A stretch of DNA of 33,126 nucleotides, taken from positions 1 through 33,126 of the forward strand of contig NZ_MWUJ01000026.1 in the NCBI RefSeq assembly GCF_002210225.1. The letters are read 5' to 3'. Below are positions 15,898-23,895 of this stretch, piece after piece; the stretch's first letter is position 1, and the number at the start of each line of letters is the position of its first letter. A program made the position numbers and the translations under genes. The notes below the pieces were generated by a model. That model had not been told where the DNA came from, did not search any database, and worked only from the letters and a program-made list of their open reading frames with translations. Source of the DNA: Geofilum rhodophaeum. Lineage in GTDB: Bacteria > Bacteroidota > Bacteroidia > Bacteroidales > Marinilabiliaceae.

Positions 15898-16110
15898 CTA
15901 CGTTATGCATCCTTGTTCATTACGAAATTTTCTGAAGGTCGCTATCTTGCACTACTTCCCTTCCAGAGTGGAGCCCGGATTTTTACGTTCACTTCACAAA
16001 GGCTCTTTTTCGGAAATAATCTGAGGCTTGATGATATACATCTTTGCTATGACGAGCTGTTTTCTGAAGGTCGCTGTCTTGCACTACTTCCCTTCCGGAG
16101 TGGGGACGTG

Positions 16111-16118
16111 TACATTTG
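16111..16118 (+). promoter_or_regulatory. Possible -7 box for the HepT/MntA pair
   Basis: TACATTTG matches TAnnTTTG 44 bases before the ATG at 16163, right after the last block-D repeat. No convincing -33 element. Confidence 0.35.
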
Positions 16119-16162
16119 AAAAAAAGCTTTAACTTTCGGGTGGATGAATAAAAAGCAGTTTT

Positions 16163-16564
16163 ATGAATTCAGATGTGCGCTGGCAACAGCGTTTTGACAA
16201 TTATAGGAATGCCTTTGCCCGCTTGGAAACAGCTTTGGGCATTGAGGGGCCCTCTGTGACGGAACAGGCTGGCATTATTCAATTTTTTGAAGTCAGTTTT
16301 GAATTGGCCTGGAAGGTGCTCAAGGACTTTTTAGTAGCTGAAGGTTTTGAAGTTAAGAGCCCGCGGGAGGCCATAAAAACGGCCTTTCAAAGTGGTTATA
16401 TTCATCAGGGTGAGTTGTGGATTCATGCACTTGACAGTAGGAACCTTTCGGTACACACTTATGATGAAGCTATGGCTGCTGAGCTGACTGAAAATATAAG
16501 GACTTTGTATTTTCCGATTTTAATGGGTTTGAAGGAATGGGGCGAGTTACAAATCAAACGGTGA
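16163..16564 (+). CDS. HI0074/HepT-like HEPN protein, candidate toxin
   Basis: A 133-residue, mainly helical protein of the nucleotidyltransferase substrate-binding (HI0074) group within the HEPN superfamily. The motif RNLSVHTY at 93-100 fits RX4HXY, the signature in which R and H form the RNase site of HepT toxins and Y is the residue AMPylated by the partner. WKVLKDFL near 50-57 is the conserved dimer helix. The downstream gene is the matching minimal nucleotidyltransferase and overlaps it by 28 bases (or by 4 if a GTG start is used). HI0074-group proteins are less well characterised than HepT proper, so RNase activity is inference. Confidence 0.85.
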   Translation: MNSDVRWQQRFDNYRNAFARLETALGIEGPSVTEQAGIIQFFEVSFELAWKVLKDFLVAEGFEVKSPREAIKTAFQSGYIHQGELWIHALDSRNLSVHTYDEAMAAELTENIRTLYFPILMGLKEWGELQIKR

Positions 16565-16863
16565 TTATTCCCGGATTGGGTGAGCACGCCACCGGATTAA
16601 TTGTGGAGGCACTTAAAAAAGTACCCGAGGTGGAGGCGGCTGTGCTTTTTGGCTCAAGGGCTTTGGGGACTTATTCTCCTGGGTCGGATGTGGATATTGC
16701 CCTAAAGGGAAGGGGGATAAATCAAGGGCTTTGTATACGTCTTTCCGGTTTGCTGAATGAGGAATTGCCTTTGGTCTGGCACTTTGATGTGGTGCATTAC
16801 GATCAGCTCAGTAACGTGGCCTTGCGGGAGCATATCGACCGGGTAGGGTTGAGGATTATTTGA
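16537..16863 (+). CDS. MntA-like minimal nucleotidyltransferase, candidate antitoxin
   Basis: A 108-residue protein with the nucleotidyltransferase signature GSRALGTYSPGSDVDIAL at 39-56, exactly GSX10DXD (Ser40, Asp51, Asp53), and a later conserved Asp in FDVVHYD. In MntA/HepT pairs this enzyme adds AMP groups to the toxin tyrosine and silences it. Two starts are possible: ATG at 16537, 28 bases inside the toxin gene, or GTG at 16561, which forms a GTGA overlap with the toxin stop and fits the family N-terminus slightly better. A strong terminator follows at 16909-16957, so the pair is a closed unit. Confidence 0.87.
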   Translation: MGRVTNQTVIIPGLGEHATGLIVEALKKVPEVEAAVLFGSRALGTYSPGSDVDIALKGRGINQGLCIRLSGLLNEELPLVWHFDVVHYDQLSNVALREHIDRVGLRII

Positions 16864-16908
16864 GCTTTGATTATCATGAGCGGGAAGGATTCCTGCTTTT
16901 CTTTTAAG

Positions 16909-16957
16909 ATCTCTTACCGGTCGGTGGCAAATTGCCGATTGGTAGGAGATTTTTTTG
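16909..16957 (+). terminator. Strong rho-independent terminator after the HepT/MntA pair
   Basis: A long stem runs from atctcttaccggtcgg (16909-16924) to its wobble-paired complement ending in gagat at 16950, with an inner ggcaa-a-ttgcc. Seven T residues follow directly (16951-16957). Confidence 0.85.
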
Positions 16958-16981
16958 CCTGGGAATGTGGAATATTTTGAG

Positions 16982-16989
16982 TAGTTTTG
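16982..16989 (+). promoter_or_regulatory. -7 box of the perR-like gene
   Basis: TAGTTTTG fits TAnnTTTG; TTTG at 16955-16958 lies 23 bases upstream as a possible -33. The box directly abuts the palindromic operator that starts at 16990, so the predicted transcription start lies inside the operator. Confidence 0.5.
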
Positions 16990-17030
16990 AATTACCTCTA
17001 AATGCGAATGATTCTTATTTAGGTGTAATT
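16990..17030 (+). promoter_or_regulatory. 41-bp palindromic operator, probable PerR/Fur autoregulatory site
   Basis: The 20-base half-sites 16990-17009 and 17011-17030 are reverse complements at 16 of 20 positions around a central G at 17010. The inner part, gaat-g-attc, has the x-1-x symmetry of Fur/PerR boxes, and outer arms aattac/gtaatt extend it. It touches the -7 box on one side and the ATG at 17031 on the other. Binding there would block both transcription start and the start codon region. Confidence 0.65.
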
Positions 17031-17474
17031 ATGATGAAGGACAGTTTGACGTTAAGAGATTTAATTGCCTCGAAAGGCTTAAAGGTGACGCCCCAGCGCA
17101 TGCGTGTTTTGGAGGCGGTTTTTGCTTTGAACAATCATCCTACGGCCGAGAATGTTTTGGATTACATCAGAAAGCGGGATCCCAATATTGGTTCGGGGAC
17201 GGTGTATAAGGTGCTCGACACCTTAGTGGCCAATAATCTGATTAAGAAAGTGAAGACGGAACGGGATGTGATGCGCTACGATGGGGTATTGGAGAATCAC
17301 CATCATTTGTATTGTATTCAGTGTGATTATATTGAAGATTACAACAATGAAAAGCTGGATGCCTTGCTGCAGGAGTTCTTTCGCGAGCATCCCATTGAAA
17401 ATTTTGTTGTTGAAGAATTAAAGCTGAGTATTAACGGCAATTTTATTGTGCATAAGAATAAAGATCACGATTGA
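17031..17474 (+). CDS. perR: PerR-like Fur-family peroxide-responsive repressor
   Basis: A 147-residue Fur-family regulator. The winged helix covers residues 8-82 (KVTPQRMRVLEAV, SGTVYKVLDTL). Regulatory metal ligands His36, Asp84, His90, His92 and Asp103 occupy the places of B. subtilis PerR His37, Asp85, His91, His93 and Asp104. Of the structural zinc cysteines only the first pair is present (Cys95, Cys98 in HHHLYCIQC); the second CxxC is absent. The peroxiredoxin gene directly downstream supports a peroxide-sensing role. The start at 17031 is chosen over 16932 because the latter lies inside the preceding terminator and the palindromic operator; tandem ATGs at 17031 and 17034 are both possible. 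Confidence 0.85.
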   Translation: MMKDSLTLRDLIASKGLKVTPQRMRVLEAVFALNNHPTAENVLDYIRKRDPNIGSGTVYKVLDTLVANNLIKKVKTERDVMRYDGVLENHHHLYCIQCDYIEDYNNEKLDALLQEFFREHPIENFVVEELKLSINGNFIVHKNKDHD

Positions 17475-17582
17475 TAACCATAAAACTATAAGATTATGGC
17501 ATGTGTTAACGGTGTAAAACCACTGAAAAAGAAAGTTGGTCAGGATACCCCGACTGAAAACATTAAAAAGGAGGAAAAATCT

Positions 17583-18197
17583 ATGAGTGCAACAATGGTA
17601 AGACAGGAAATGCCTGAATTTGAAATGGAAGCCTACGATGCTAAAACAGGCCATTTTACAACGGTTTCGAAGGCTGATTACAAGGATAAGTGGACGGTTG
17701 TTTGCTTTTATCCGGCCGACTTCACTTTTGTTTGTCCCACCGAAATTGCTGCTATGAATGCGCATTACGATGAGTTTCAGAAGTTGGGTGTGGAGCTGTT
17801 GCCGGTATCGGTGGATTCGAAGTTTTCGCACAAGCGTTTTGTTGAAACAGAACCTATTTTAAAGGGGCTTAAACTGACCTTGGGTGCAGATACTACTTTG
17901 GCGGTCAGCCGCAGTTTTGGGGTTTTGATTGAAGAAGAGGGTGTGGCACTGAGAGGTCGTTTTTTGTTTAATCCCGATGGGGTTTGTGTGGCTCAGGAGG
18001 TTCAGGCCGATTCGGTAGGTCGCAACGTGAATGAATTTTTGCGTCAAATTCAGGCCTGGCAGCATGCCAGTAAAACAGGGGAAGTATGTCCCGCAGGCTG
18101 GCGTCCGGGTAAGAAAACCCTGCCGGTGCAGACCGAAATGGAAAAGATGACCGGTCGCGTAGGTGATTACATTACGCTGGATGAAATTTTGAGTTAA
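17583..18197 (+). CDS. ahpC: Typical 2-Cys peroxiredoxin (AhpC)
   Basis: A 204-residue peroxiredoxin that reduces hydrogen peroxide and organic hydroperoxides. Peroxidatic Cys51 is in DFTFVCPTE and resolving Cys169 in GEVCPAGW, giving an intersubunit disulfide typical of AhpC. The start is set at 17583 because of a strong aaaggagg 8 bases upstream and the family N-terminus. However, the frame is open for a further 29 codons to an ATG at 17496 (MACVNGVKPLKKK), only 21 bases after perR; that upstream start, or a separate leader peptide, is a real alternative. No AhpF reductase is nearby. No promoter is seen between perR and ahpC, so they are probably one PerR-controlled transcript. A terminator follows at 18254. 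Confidence 0.92.
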   Translation: MSATMVRQEMPEFEMEAYDAKTGHFTTVSKADYKDKWTVVCFYPADFTFVCPTEIAAMNAHYDEFQKLGVELLPVSVDSKFSHKRFVETEPILKGLKLTLGADTTLAVSRSFGVLIEEEGVALRGRFLFNPDGVCVAQEVQADSVGRNVNEFLRQIQAWQHASKTGEVCPAGWRPGKKTLPVQTEMEKMTGRVGDYITLDEILS

Positions 18198-18253
18198 AGG
18201 ACCAGGTTTTTCTTTGGTGCTGGCCATGTTGGCTGGTGCCGGGTAAAAGTTTT

Positions 18254-18303
18254 AAAAACCATGACAGGAAGGAGGTGTTGCCGACTTTGCTGTTATGGTT
18301 TTT
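18254..18303 (+). terminator. Terminator after ahpC
   Basis: Arms aaaaaccatgacag (18254-18267) and ctgttatggttttt (18290-18303) pair at 13 of 14 positions plus one wobble, with a T-rich tail running on. It ends the perR-ahpC transcript. Confidence 0.8.
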
Positions 18304-18393
18304 TTGTTTTTGGAGGGCTTTGCTTTTGAATGGTAAGCTGAGGGAGGTGTTTTATAACATGTTTTAAGTGGGGCGGGACTTGTGAATAATCCT

Positions 18394-18401
18394 TAATTTT
18401 G
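18394..18401 (+). promoter_or_regulatory. -7 box before the ACT-domain gene
   Basis: TAATTTTG matches TAnnTTTG 28 bases before the ATG at 18430. No clear -33. This would start the ACT/paaK/aminotransferase transcript. Confidence 0.45.
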
Positions 18402-18429
18402 ATTTTTCAATCTGAAAATACGAACGCTA

Positions 18430-18855
18430 ATGATAATCAAACAGTTATCGGTTTTTCTGGAGAATAAGGCGGGCAGACTGCACGAAGTATTCGATGTTTT
18501 GGGTGGTGCCAACATTAATGTTTCGGCCTGCAGTGTGGCCGATACTTCGGAGTTTGGCATCCTGCGTATGATTGTTTCGGAGCCAGACAGGGCACGAGAA
18601 ATCTTGAAGGAAAAGCTGTTTTCGGTGAATGTGAGCGAGATCATTTCCTTTGCTACGCCCAATACACCCGGGGCCTTATCTAAGACTTTAGAGATTCTTG
18701 CGGCTGCCGAAATTGGTATTGAATACCTGTATGGCTTTTCGGTGGGCGAAAAGTCCTTCATTGCCTTGCGTTGTGATAAGCCGGAAAAGGCGGTGATGGA
18801 GTTTCAGCGTCATAAATTGGAATTGATCAGTTCCAGTGATTTGTATAAGTTTTAA
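18430..18855 (+). CDS. Tandem ACT-domain protein
   Basis: A 141-residue cytoplasmic protein of two ACT domains: residues 1-67 (IIKQLSVFLENKAGRLHEV, ANINVSACSVADTSEFGILR) and 70-141 (TPNTPGALSKTLEILAAAEIGIEYLYGF). ACT domains bind amino acids and regulate metabolic proteins. There is no catalytic domain. It is followed after 31 bases by the phenylacetate-CoA ligase family gene, a pairing seen in many anaerobes, so it probably senses an amino acid or acyl ligand for that pathway. The ligand is unknown. Confidence 0.88.
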   Translation: MIIKQLSVFLENKAGRLHEVFDVLGGANINVSACSVADTSEFGILRMIVSEPDRAREILKEKLFSVNVSEIISFATPNTPGALSKTLEILAAAEIGIEYLYGFSVGEKSFIALRCDKPEKAVMEFQRHKLELISSSDLYKF

Positions 18856-18886
18856 GATCCTTAGCCTTTAATCTGAAGTGAATAAA

Positions 18887-20197
18887 ATGACCAATAAGAT
18901 TTGGAACCCGCATTTTGAAACGATGTCGCGGGAGGATATGCGTCAGGTACAGAGTGAGCGTTTGCGTGATGCTGTGGAGCGTGTGTACTATAATGTGCCT
19001 TACTATCGGGAGAAGATGCAGAGTCAGGGCTTGGGGCCCGAACATATAAAGTCGGTAGACGATTTGAGCAAACTGCCTTTTACGGTGAAGCAGGATTTGC
19101 GCGACAATTATCCTTTTGGTTTGTTTGCGGTGCCTATGAGTGAAATCATTCGGGTACATGCTTCTTCGGGTACCACCGGAAAACCTACGGTGGTGGGCTA
19201 TACCAGAGCCGATATCGGTGTTTGGTCGGAGGTGATGGCGCGCACGCTGACTTCAGCGGGTGCCGGCAAAAATGATTTTATTCAGATTGCCTATGGCTAT
19301 GGTTTGTTTACCGGTGGTTTGGGCGTGCACTATGGCGGCGAAAAGATTGGTGCGTCTGTGATTCCTATTTCGGGGGGGAATACCAAGCGACAGTTGCAGC
19401 TGATGGAGGATTTTGGCAGTACGGTACTGGCTTGTACGCCTTCTTATGCTGCTTACCTGGCTGAGGCTATTGAAGAAAGTGGTATTAAGCGTGAGGATTT
19501 GAAGTTGCGCATTGGCGTTTTTGGGGCAGAACCGTGGACGGAGAATATGCGACGGGAGATTGAGAAGCGTCTGCAGATTAAGGCCATTGATATTTATGGT
19601 TTGAGTGAGATCATTGGTCCGGGTGTTTCTTTTGAATGTCCGCATCAATGTGGTTTGCACATTAATGAAGACCATTTTATTCCGGAGATTATTGACCCGG
19701 AGACTTTAGAGGTGTTGCCCGAGGGGGAGTTGGGGGAGTTGGTTTTTTCGACAATAACAAAGGAGGGCTTGCCCATTATTCGCTACCGTACGCGCGATTT
19801 GACGCGTCTGAATTTTGAGAAATGTGCCTGCGGTCGTACCTTGGTCAGGATGAACAAGTGTACCGGGCGCAGCGACGATATGTTGATTATTCGTGGGGTA
19901 AACCTGTTTCCCTCTCAAATTGAGAGTGTTTTGTTGGAAATGGACGAGACTACGCCGCATTATTTGCTGATTGTGGATCGTTTGAATAATCTGGATACTT
20001 TGGAGTTGCAGGTGGAGGTGGAGGACCGCTTTTACAGCGATACCATAGGTGAGCTGCAAAACTTACGAAAGAAGATTCAGCACCAGGTAGAAAGCGCCAC
20101 GGGCTTGTCGGTTAATGTAAAATTGGTAGAACCCAAGACCATTGAGCGAAGTGAGGGTAAGGCCAAGCGTGTTATTGATAAGCGTAAATTATTTTAG
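18887..20197 (+). CDS. paaK: Phenylacetate-CoA ligase family enzyme
   Basis: A 436-residue AMP-forming acyl/aryl-CoA ligase. The ATP-binding loop [14 protein letters not shown], the [10 protein letters not shown] motif, the RTRDLTRL motif and the C-terminal [18 protein letters not shown] are all present. Family enzymes activate phenylacetate and similar acids to CoA thioesters. Nothing else of aerobic phenylacetate catabolism is in the window; with the ferredoxin oxidoreductase downstream, the enzyme more likely works in aryl or branched acid metabolism of an anaerobe. The ATG at 18887 is chosen; a GTG nine bases upstream is possible. Operon with the ACT gene before and the aminotransferase after (6-base gap). 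Confidence 0.9.
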   Translation: MTNKIWNPHFETMSREDMRQVQSERLRDAVERVYYNVPYYREKMQSQGLGPEHIKSVDDLSKLPFTVKQDLRDNYPFGLFAVPMSEIIRVHASSGTTGKPTVVGYTRADIGVWSEVMARTLTSAGAGKNDFIQIAYGYGLFTGGLGVHYGGEKIGASVIPISGGNTKRQLQLMEDFGSTVLACTPSYAAYLAEAIEESGIKREDLKLRIGVFGAEPWTENMRREIEKRLQIKAIDIYGLSEIIGPGVSFECPHQCGLHINEDHFIPEIIDPETLEVLPEGELGELVFSTITKEGLPIIRYRTRDLTRLNFEKCACGRTLVRMNKCTGRSDDMLIIRGVNLFPSQIESVLLEMDETTPHYLLIVDRLNNLDTLELQVEVEDRFYSDTIGELQNLRKKIQHQVESATGLSVNVKLVEPKTIERSEGKAKRVIDKRKLF

Positions 20198-20203
20198 CGG
20201 AAT

Positions 20204-21517
20204 ATGGGTGCTTTTCCGATTGCTGAGGAGGTGGTATTGAAGTTGCGTAAGCAGCTGGGGATTTCGACCCTGGCCCAGGCTTCTATTCGGCAGCTTGTGC
20301 AGTTGACCGATGGCTTGCAGGACTATTGCGGCGAGGGTTTCATTCGCACCGAAATGGGGGTGCCGGGCTTGCCGGCGGCCGAGCCTGGTGTGACTGCGCA
20401 GGTGGCGGCCTTGCACGAAGGGGTGGCCAGTGTTTATCCGCCCATCCAGGGGGTTCCCGAGCTTAAGGAGGAGTTGTCGCGCTTTGCCCGTTTGTTTATG
20501 GATTTGGAGCTGCCCGCCCGGGGGTGCATTCCTTCGGTTGGTGCCATGCATGCTTCCTTATTGGCTTTTATGGTGGCGAACCGGCGCGACCCGGCCAAAG
20601 ACACTACGCTGTTTATTGATCCGGGCTTTCCGGTGCAGAAGCGTCAGCTGGGGGTGCTGGGGATGAAGTACGCCCACTTTGATATTTACGATTACCGGGG
20701 GGATAAGCTGCGTGCCAAGCTGGAGGAGTTTCTGCAGCAGGGTAATATCGGCACTTTTTTATACAGCAATCCGAATAATCCGGCCTGGATTTGTTTGACC
20801 GACAAGGAACTGGAGATTATTGGGGAACTGGCCACGAAGTACGATGTGGTGGTTTTGGAAGATCTGGCTTATTTTGGGATGGATTTTCGGGAGGACTTTG
20901 GTCGGCCCGGAGTGCCGCCCTTTGTGTCGTCGGTGGCGCGGTACACCGACAATTATGTGTTGCTGTTTTCGGCTTCGAAGATTTTTAGTTATGCGGGGGA
21001 GCGCTTGGGCGCGGTGCTGATTTCGGATGCTTTGTTCGACCGGGAATTCCCGGGCTTGTCGTCGCACTTTTTGAGTACACGTTTTGGTCCTGCACTTTTG
21101 CAGGAGGCTTTGTATGCGACTACAGCGGGTGCGAGTCACTCGGCCCAAAGGGGTGTTGCTGCGGTGTTGAAGGGGATAAACGACGGGGTTTATGATTTTA
21201 CGGGTGCTTTGCAGCCTTATGGCGAGCGGGCACGACAAATGAAGCAACTCTTTTTAAAGTATGGTTTTCACTTGGTGTACGACCAGGATGAGGGGCGTTC
21301 TTTGGCAGATGGCTTTTATTTTACGGTGGCGCATAAGCGCCTGACGGGCGAACAACTGCTGGCGGAGTTGTTGCGCTTTGGCATCAGTGCCATTACTTTA
21401 GATACAACCGGCAGCTCGCGTACCGAAGGGCTGCGTATTTGTGTGTCGCACACGCGCTCTGAACGCATGGCGGTGCTGGAGGAGCGTTTGCGCTTGTTTG
21501 CTGCAGCGCGCGCCTAA
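20204..21517 (+). CDS. PLP-dependent class I/II aminotransferase
   Basis: A 437-residue fold-type I aminotransferase. The cofactor lysine is Lys259 in FSASKIFSYAGERLG; SNPNNPAW and the Asp in VVLEDLAYFGMDF are the other cofactor contacts; the C-terminal arginine is in RTEGLRICVSH. It would turn an amino acid into a 2-oxo acid. The substrate cannot be told, but its place between the PaaK-type ligase and the 2-oxoacid:ferredoxin oxidoreductase suggests it feeds that oxidoreductase. Starts six bases after the ligase gene. A moderate terminator follows at 21569. Confidence 0.88.
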   Translation: MGAFPIAEEVVLKLRKQLGISTLAQASIRQLVQLTDGLQDYCGEGFIRTEMGVPGLPAAEPGVTAQVAALHEGVASVYPPIQGVPELKEELSRFARLFMDLELPARGCIPSVGAMHASLLAFMVANRRDPAKDTTLFIDPGFPVQKRQLGVLGMKYAHFDIYDYRGDKLRAKLEEFLQQGNIGTFLYSNPNNPAWICLTDKELEIIGELATKYDVVVLEDLAYFGMDFREDFGRPGVPPFVSSVARYTDNYVLLFSASKIFSYAGERLGAVLISDALFDREFPGLSSHFLSTRFGPALLQEALYATTAGASHSAQRGVAAVLKGINDGVYDFTGALQPYGERARQMKQLFLKYGFHLVYDQDEGRSLADGFYFTVAHKRLTGEQLLAELLRFGISAITLDTTGSSRTEGLRICVSHTRSERMAVLEERLRLFAAARA

Positions 21518-21568
21518 ACTGAGGTTCCTGAGACCTGAATGGTCTGTAAAACAGAATGGTTATAAATA

Positions 21569-21606
21569 AAAGGCTAAGTGACTGAAAGATTTGTCGCTGG
21601 GCCTTT
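21569..21606 (+). terminator. Probable terminator after the aminotransferase gene
   Basis: Arms aaaggc-ta-agtgac and gtcgct-gg-gcctttt-like (21593-21606) form two stacked 6-bp stems with a two-base internal loop. The T tail is interrupted (gtcttgtcttct), so efficiency may be partial and read-through into korD is possible. Confidence 0.5.
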
Positions 21607-21712
21607 GTCTTGTCTTCTATTTGCATGGGTATGCAGGTACAGGATGCTGTTTTTGTGTGACTTAATCTCAGATTATGATTAAATTCGTTGACCGTTATTT
21701 AAAAATGTTAGT

Positions 21713-21949
21713 ATGGCAAAAATGAAAGGTGCAATTGTGGTGGATATGGTAAGCTGCAAAGGGTGTTCTCTTTGCGTGGAGGCTTGTCCCACCCAGGTAA
21801 TTGGTCTTGCCGATGAGGTAAACGCCAAGGGATACAATTATGCCTATATGGTTAATCCGGAGGCTTGCACGGGCTGTTCCAATTGTGCAATGGTGTGTCC
21901 CGATAGTTGTATTACTGTGTACCGGATGAAGGTGGCGGAGCCCGCTTAA
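21713..21949 (+). CDS. korD: 2-oxoacid:ferredoxin oxidoreductase, ferredoxin-like delta subunit
   Basis: A 78-residue protein with two 4Fe-4S motifs, CKGCSLCVEACP and CTGCSNCAMVCP. In four-subunit 2-oxoacid oxidoreductases this subunit passes electrons from the thiamine centre to ferredoxin. It is the first gene of a four-gene operon (delta, alpha, beta, gamma). Assignment to 2-oxoglutarate (kor) rather than branched-chain 2-oxoacids (vor) cannot be made from sequence alone. Confidence 0.93.
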   Translation: MAKMKGAIVVDMVSCKGCSLCVEACPTQVIGLADEVNAKGYNYAYMVNPEACTGCSNCAMVCPDSCITVYRMKVAEPA

Positions 21950-22009
21950 GCTTCCGGCAGTTGTTTTTTGGTTAAATGTCGGTCTGCGTGGACCGGATAA
22001 AGATAAATT

Positions 22010-23101
22010 ATGGATAATAAAAAAGATATCCGATTGATGAAAGGCAATGAGGCCATTGCCGAGGCAGCTATTCGCTGCGGGGTGGACGGCTATTTTGGCT
22101 ATCCCATTACGCCGCAGTCGGAGGTTATGGAGACTTTGATGCTGCTGAAACCGTGGGAAACGACCGGGATGGTGGTTTTGCAGGCCGAAAGTGAAATTGC
22201 TTCGATCAATATGGTTTACGGAGGAGCCGGTTGTGGCAAAAAAGTGATGACTTCCTCTTCGAGTCCCGGCGTTAGTTTGATGCAGGAGGGACTGACTTAT
22301 CTGGCGGGTGCGGAGCTGCCCTGTGTGGTGGTGAATGTGGTGCGGGGCGGACCTGGCCTGGGTACCATTCAGCCTGCGCAGTCCGACTATTTTCAGTCGG
22401 TTAAGGGGGGCGGTCATGGCGATTATAAGTTGATTGTCCTGGCGCCTGCTTCGGTGCAGGAAATGGCCGATTTTGTGGAGTTGGCTTTTGATTTGGCTTT
22501 TAAATACCGGAATCCGGCTTTGATTTTGAGCGATGGAATGATTGGTCAGATGATGGAAAAGGTGGAGTTGAAACCTTATAAAAACCGTTGGACCAACGAG
22601 GAGATTGATCAGTTGCATCCCTGGGCTACTACGGGTAAACCGGCGGAGCGGGAGCGCAACATCATTACTTCGGTGGAACTGGATCCGAATGCTTTTGAGC
22701 GTTTTAACCACAAGCTGCAGGATAAGTACCGGAAGATGCAGGAGGAAGAGGTGCGTTGCGAGCAATTCAATTGTGAGGATGCCGATTATTTGTTGGTGGC
22801 CTATGGTTCCAGTGCCCGTATTTGTCAGAAGGCGATGGAGTTGGCTCGTGCTAAGGGGCTGAAGGTGGGCCTTTTGCGCCCGATTACTTTGTTTCCTTAC
22901 CCCACGCGGGAGATTCAGGCTTTGCTGGGGCATGTGAAGGGCATTCTTTCGGTGGAGCTGAGTGAGGGGCAGATGGTGGAGGATGTTCGCCTGGCTGTGG
23001 ACGGAAAGGTTAAGGTAGAGCATTTTGGTCGTGTTGGTGGTGTGGTTCATTCGCCCGAAGAGGTGGTGGAAGCACTGGAACGCAAAATTATTGGAGGATA
23101 A
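22010..23101 (+). CDS. korA: 2-oxoacid:ferredoxin oxidoreductase, alpha subunit
   Basis: A 363-residue subunit with the pyruvate/ketoisovalerate oxidoreductase N-terminal domain (MKGNEAIAEAAIRCGVDGYF, GYPITPQSEVME, residues 8-200) and the transketolase-C-like domain (about 255-350, LLVAYGSSARI, GLLRPITLFPYP). Close to the VorB/KorA group, so the substrate is 2-oxoglutarate or branched-chain 2-oxo acids. The complex makes acyl-CoA, CO2 and reduced ferredoxin. A small hairpin (cggtc-tgcgtg-gaccg) lies in the 60-base gap after korD. Followed after four bases by the beta subunit. Confidence 0.93.
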   Translation: MDNKKDIRLMKGNEAIAEAAIRCGVDGYFGYPITPQSEVMETLMLLKPWETTGMVVLQAESEIASINMVYGGAGCGKKVMTSSSSPGVSLMQEGLTYLAGAELPCVVVNVVRGGPGLGTIQPAQSDYFQSVKGGGHGDYKLIVLAPASVQEMADFVELAFDLAFKYRNPALILSDGMIGQMMEKVELKPYKNRWTNEEIDQLHPWATTGKPAERERNIITSVELDPNAFERFNHKLQDKYRKMQEEEVRCEQFNCEDADYLLVAYGSSARICQKAMELARAKGLKVGLLRPITLFPYPTREIQALLGHVKGILSVELSEGQMVEDVRLAVDGKVKVEHFGRVGGVVHSPEEVVEALERKIIGG

Positions 23102-23105
23102 GGTT

Positions 23106-23873
23106 ATGGAAGTTTCAATTAAGGATATCATTAAGCCGGAAAATCTGGTTTATCAGAAAAGCAGTCTCCTGACTGAGAAGCCGATGCACTACTGTCCCGG
23201 TTGTACGCACGGGGTGGTGAATCGTTTGATTGCTGAGGTGATTGAGGAGTTGGGCTTGCAGCAGGAGACCATTGGGGTGACGCCGGTGGGTTGTTCGGTG
23301 TTGCTTTACAATTACATTGATATTGATTGGCAGGAGGCGGCGCACGGTCGTGCGCCGGCTTTGGGTACGGGCATTAAGCGCCTGCGTCCGGATAAGTATG
23401 TGTTTACTTACCAGGGCGATGGCGATTTGGCGGCCATTGGCACGGCCGAGACAATTCATGCCTGTAACCGGGGTGAGAATATTTTGATGGTGTTCATCAA
23501 CAACGGTATTTACGGGATGACGGGGGGACAGATGGCGCCGACGACGCTGGAAGGAATGGCGGCATCGACTTGTCCTTTTGGTCGTGATCCGGAGCGGGAT
23601 GGTAATCCTTTGCGTATGACCGAAATTGTGGCTACCCTCCCGGGTACGCGTTATGTGACGCGCCAGGCGGCACATACTGCAGGGGCGGTGCGCAAGCTCA
23701 AGAAGGCGTTGATTAAGGGTTTCAACAATCAGAAGGAGAACAAGGGGACTTCTTTTATTGAGGTGGTATCGACTTGTAATTCGGGTTGGAAGATGACGCC
23801 GGTGCAGGCTAATGAGTGGATGGTGGAGAATATGTTTCCCTTTTACCCGCTGGGTGATATTAAGGACAAGTAG
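23106..23873 (+). CDS. korB: 2-oxoacid:ferredoxin oxidoreductase, beta (thiamine diphosphate) subunit
   Basis: A 255-residue subunit. CPGCTHG near residue 30 carries iron-sulfur-related cysteines of the family, and the thiamine diphosphate/magnesium motif is GDGDLAAIG followed by NNGIYGMTGGQ. The ATG at 23106 is used; the frame extends upstream only as overlap with korA. Four bases after korA and 22 bases before korC. Confidence 0.94.
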   Translation: MEVSIKDIIKPENLVYQKSSLLTEKPMHYCPGCTHGVVNRLIAEVIEELGLQQETIGVTPVGCSVLLYNYIDIDWQEAAHGRAPALGTGIKRLRPDKYVFTYQGDGDLAAIGTAETIHACNRGENILMVFINNGIYGMTGGQMAPTTLEGMAASTCPFGRDPERDGNPLRMTEIVATLPGTRYVTRQAAHTAGAVRKLKKALIKGFNNQKENKGTSFIEVVSTCNSGWKMTPVQANEWMVENMFPFYPLGDIKDK

Positions 23874-23895
23874 TAATTGACAAACGCTGTTTATT

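Larger units (their letters stand above)
15471..16103. repeat. Gene-free cluster of interleaved direct and palindromic repeats
   Basis: About 630 bases without a credible gene, made of repeated blocks. Block A (20 bases, tgcgcctgac then aaaatttc) is at 15471-15490 and 15814-15833. Block B (45 bases, one mismatch) is at 15503-15547 and 15722-15766. Block D (ttctgaaggtcgct then tcttgca) is at 15670-15697, 15924-15971 and 16060-16103; the last two share the further cactacttcccttcc. Palindromes C sit at 15559-15601 and 15858-15897 with a half copy at 15776-15794. Copies appear in varying order, so the cluster has probably grown by duplication and rearrangement. Type and mobility are unknown. Confidence 0.75.

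Noticed and set aside
15471-16103. CRISPR array
   Set aside because: Repeats are irregular in length, order and spacing, with no uniform spacers and no cas genes.
15847-16119. 90-residue plus-strand frame in the repeat cluster
   Set aside because: It is built from block-D and palindrome repeats (its internal repeated peptide is just the repeated DNA), has no start signal and no protein-like character.
16932-17030. Longer N-terminus for the PerR-like protein
   Set aside because: Would be translated from inside the terminator and the palindromic operator; the family begins near the tandem ATGs at 17031.
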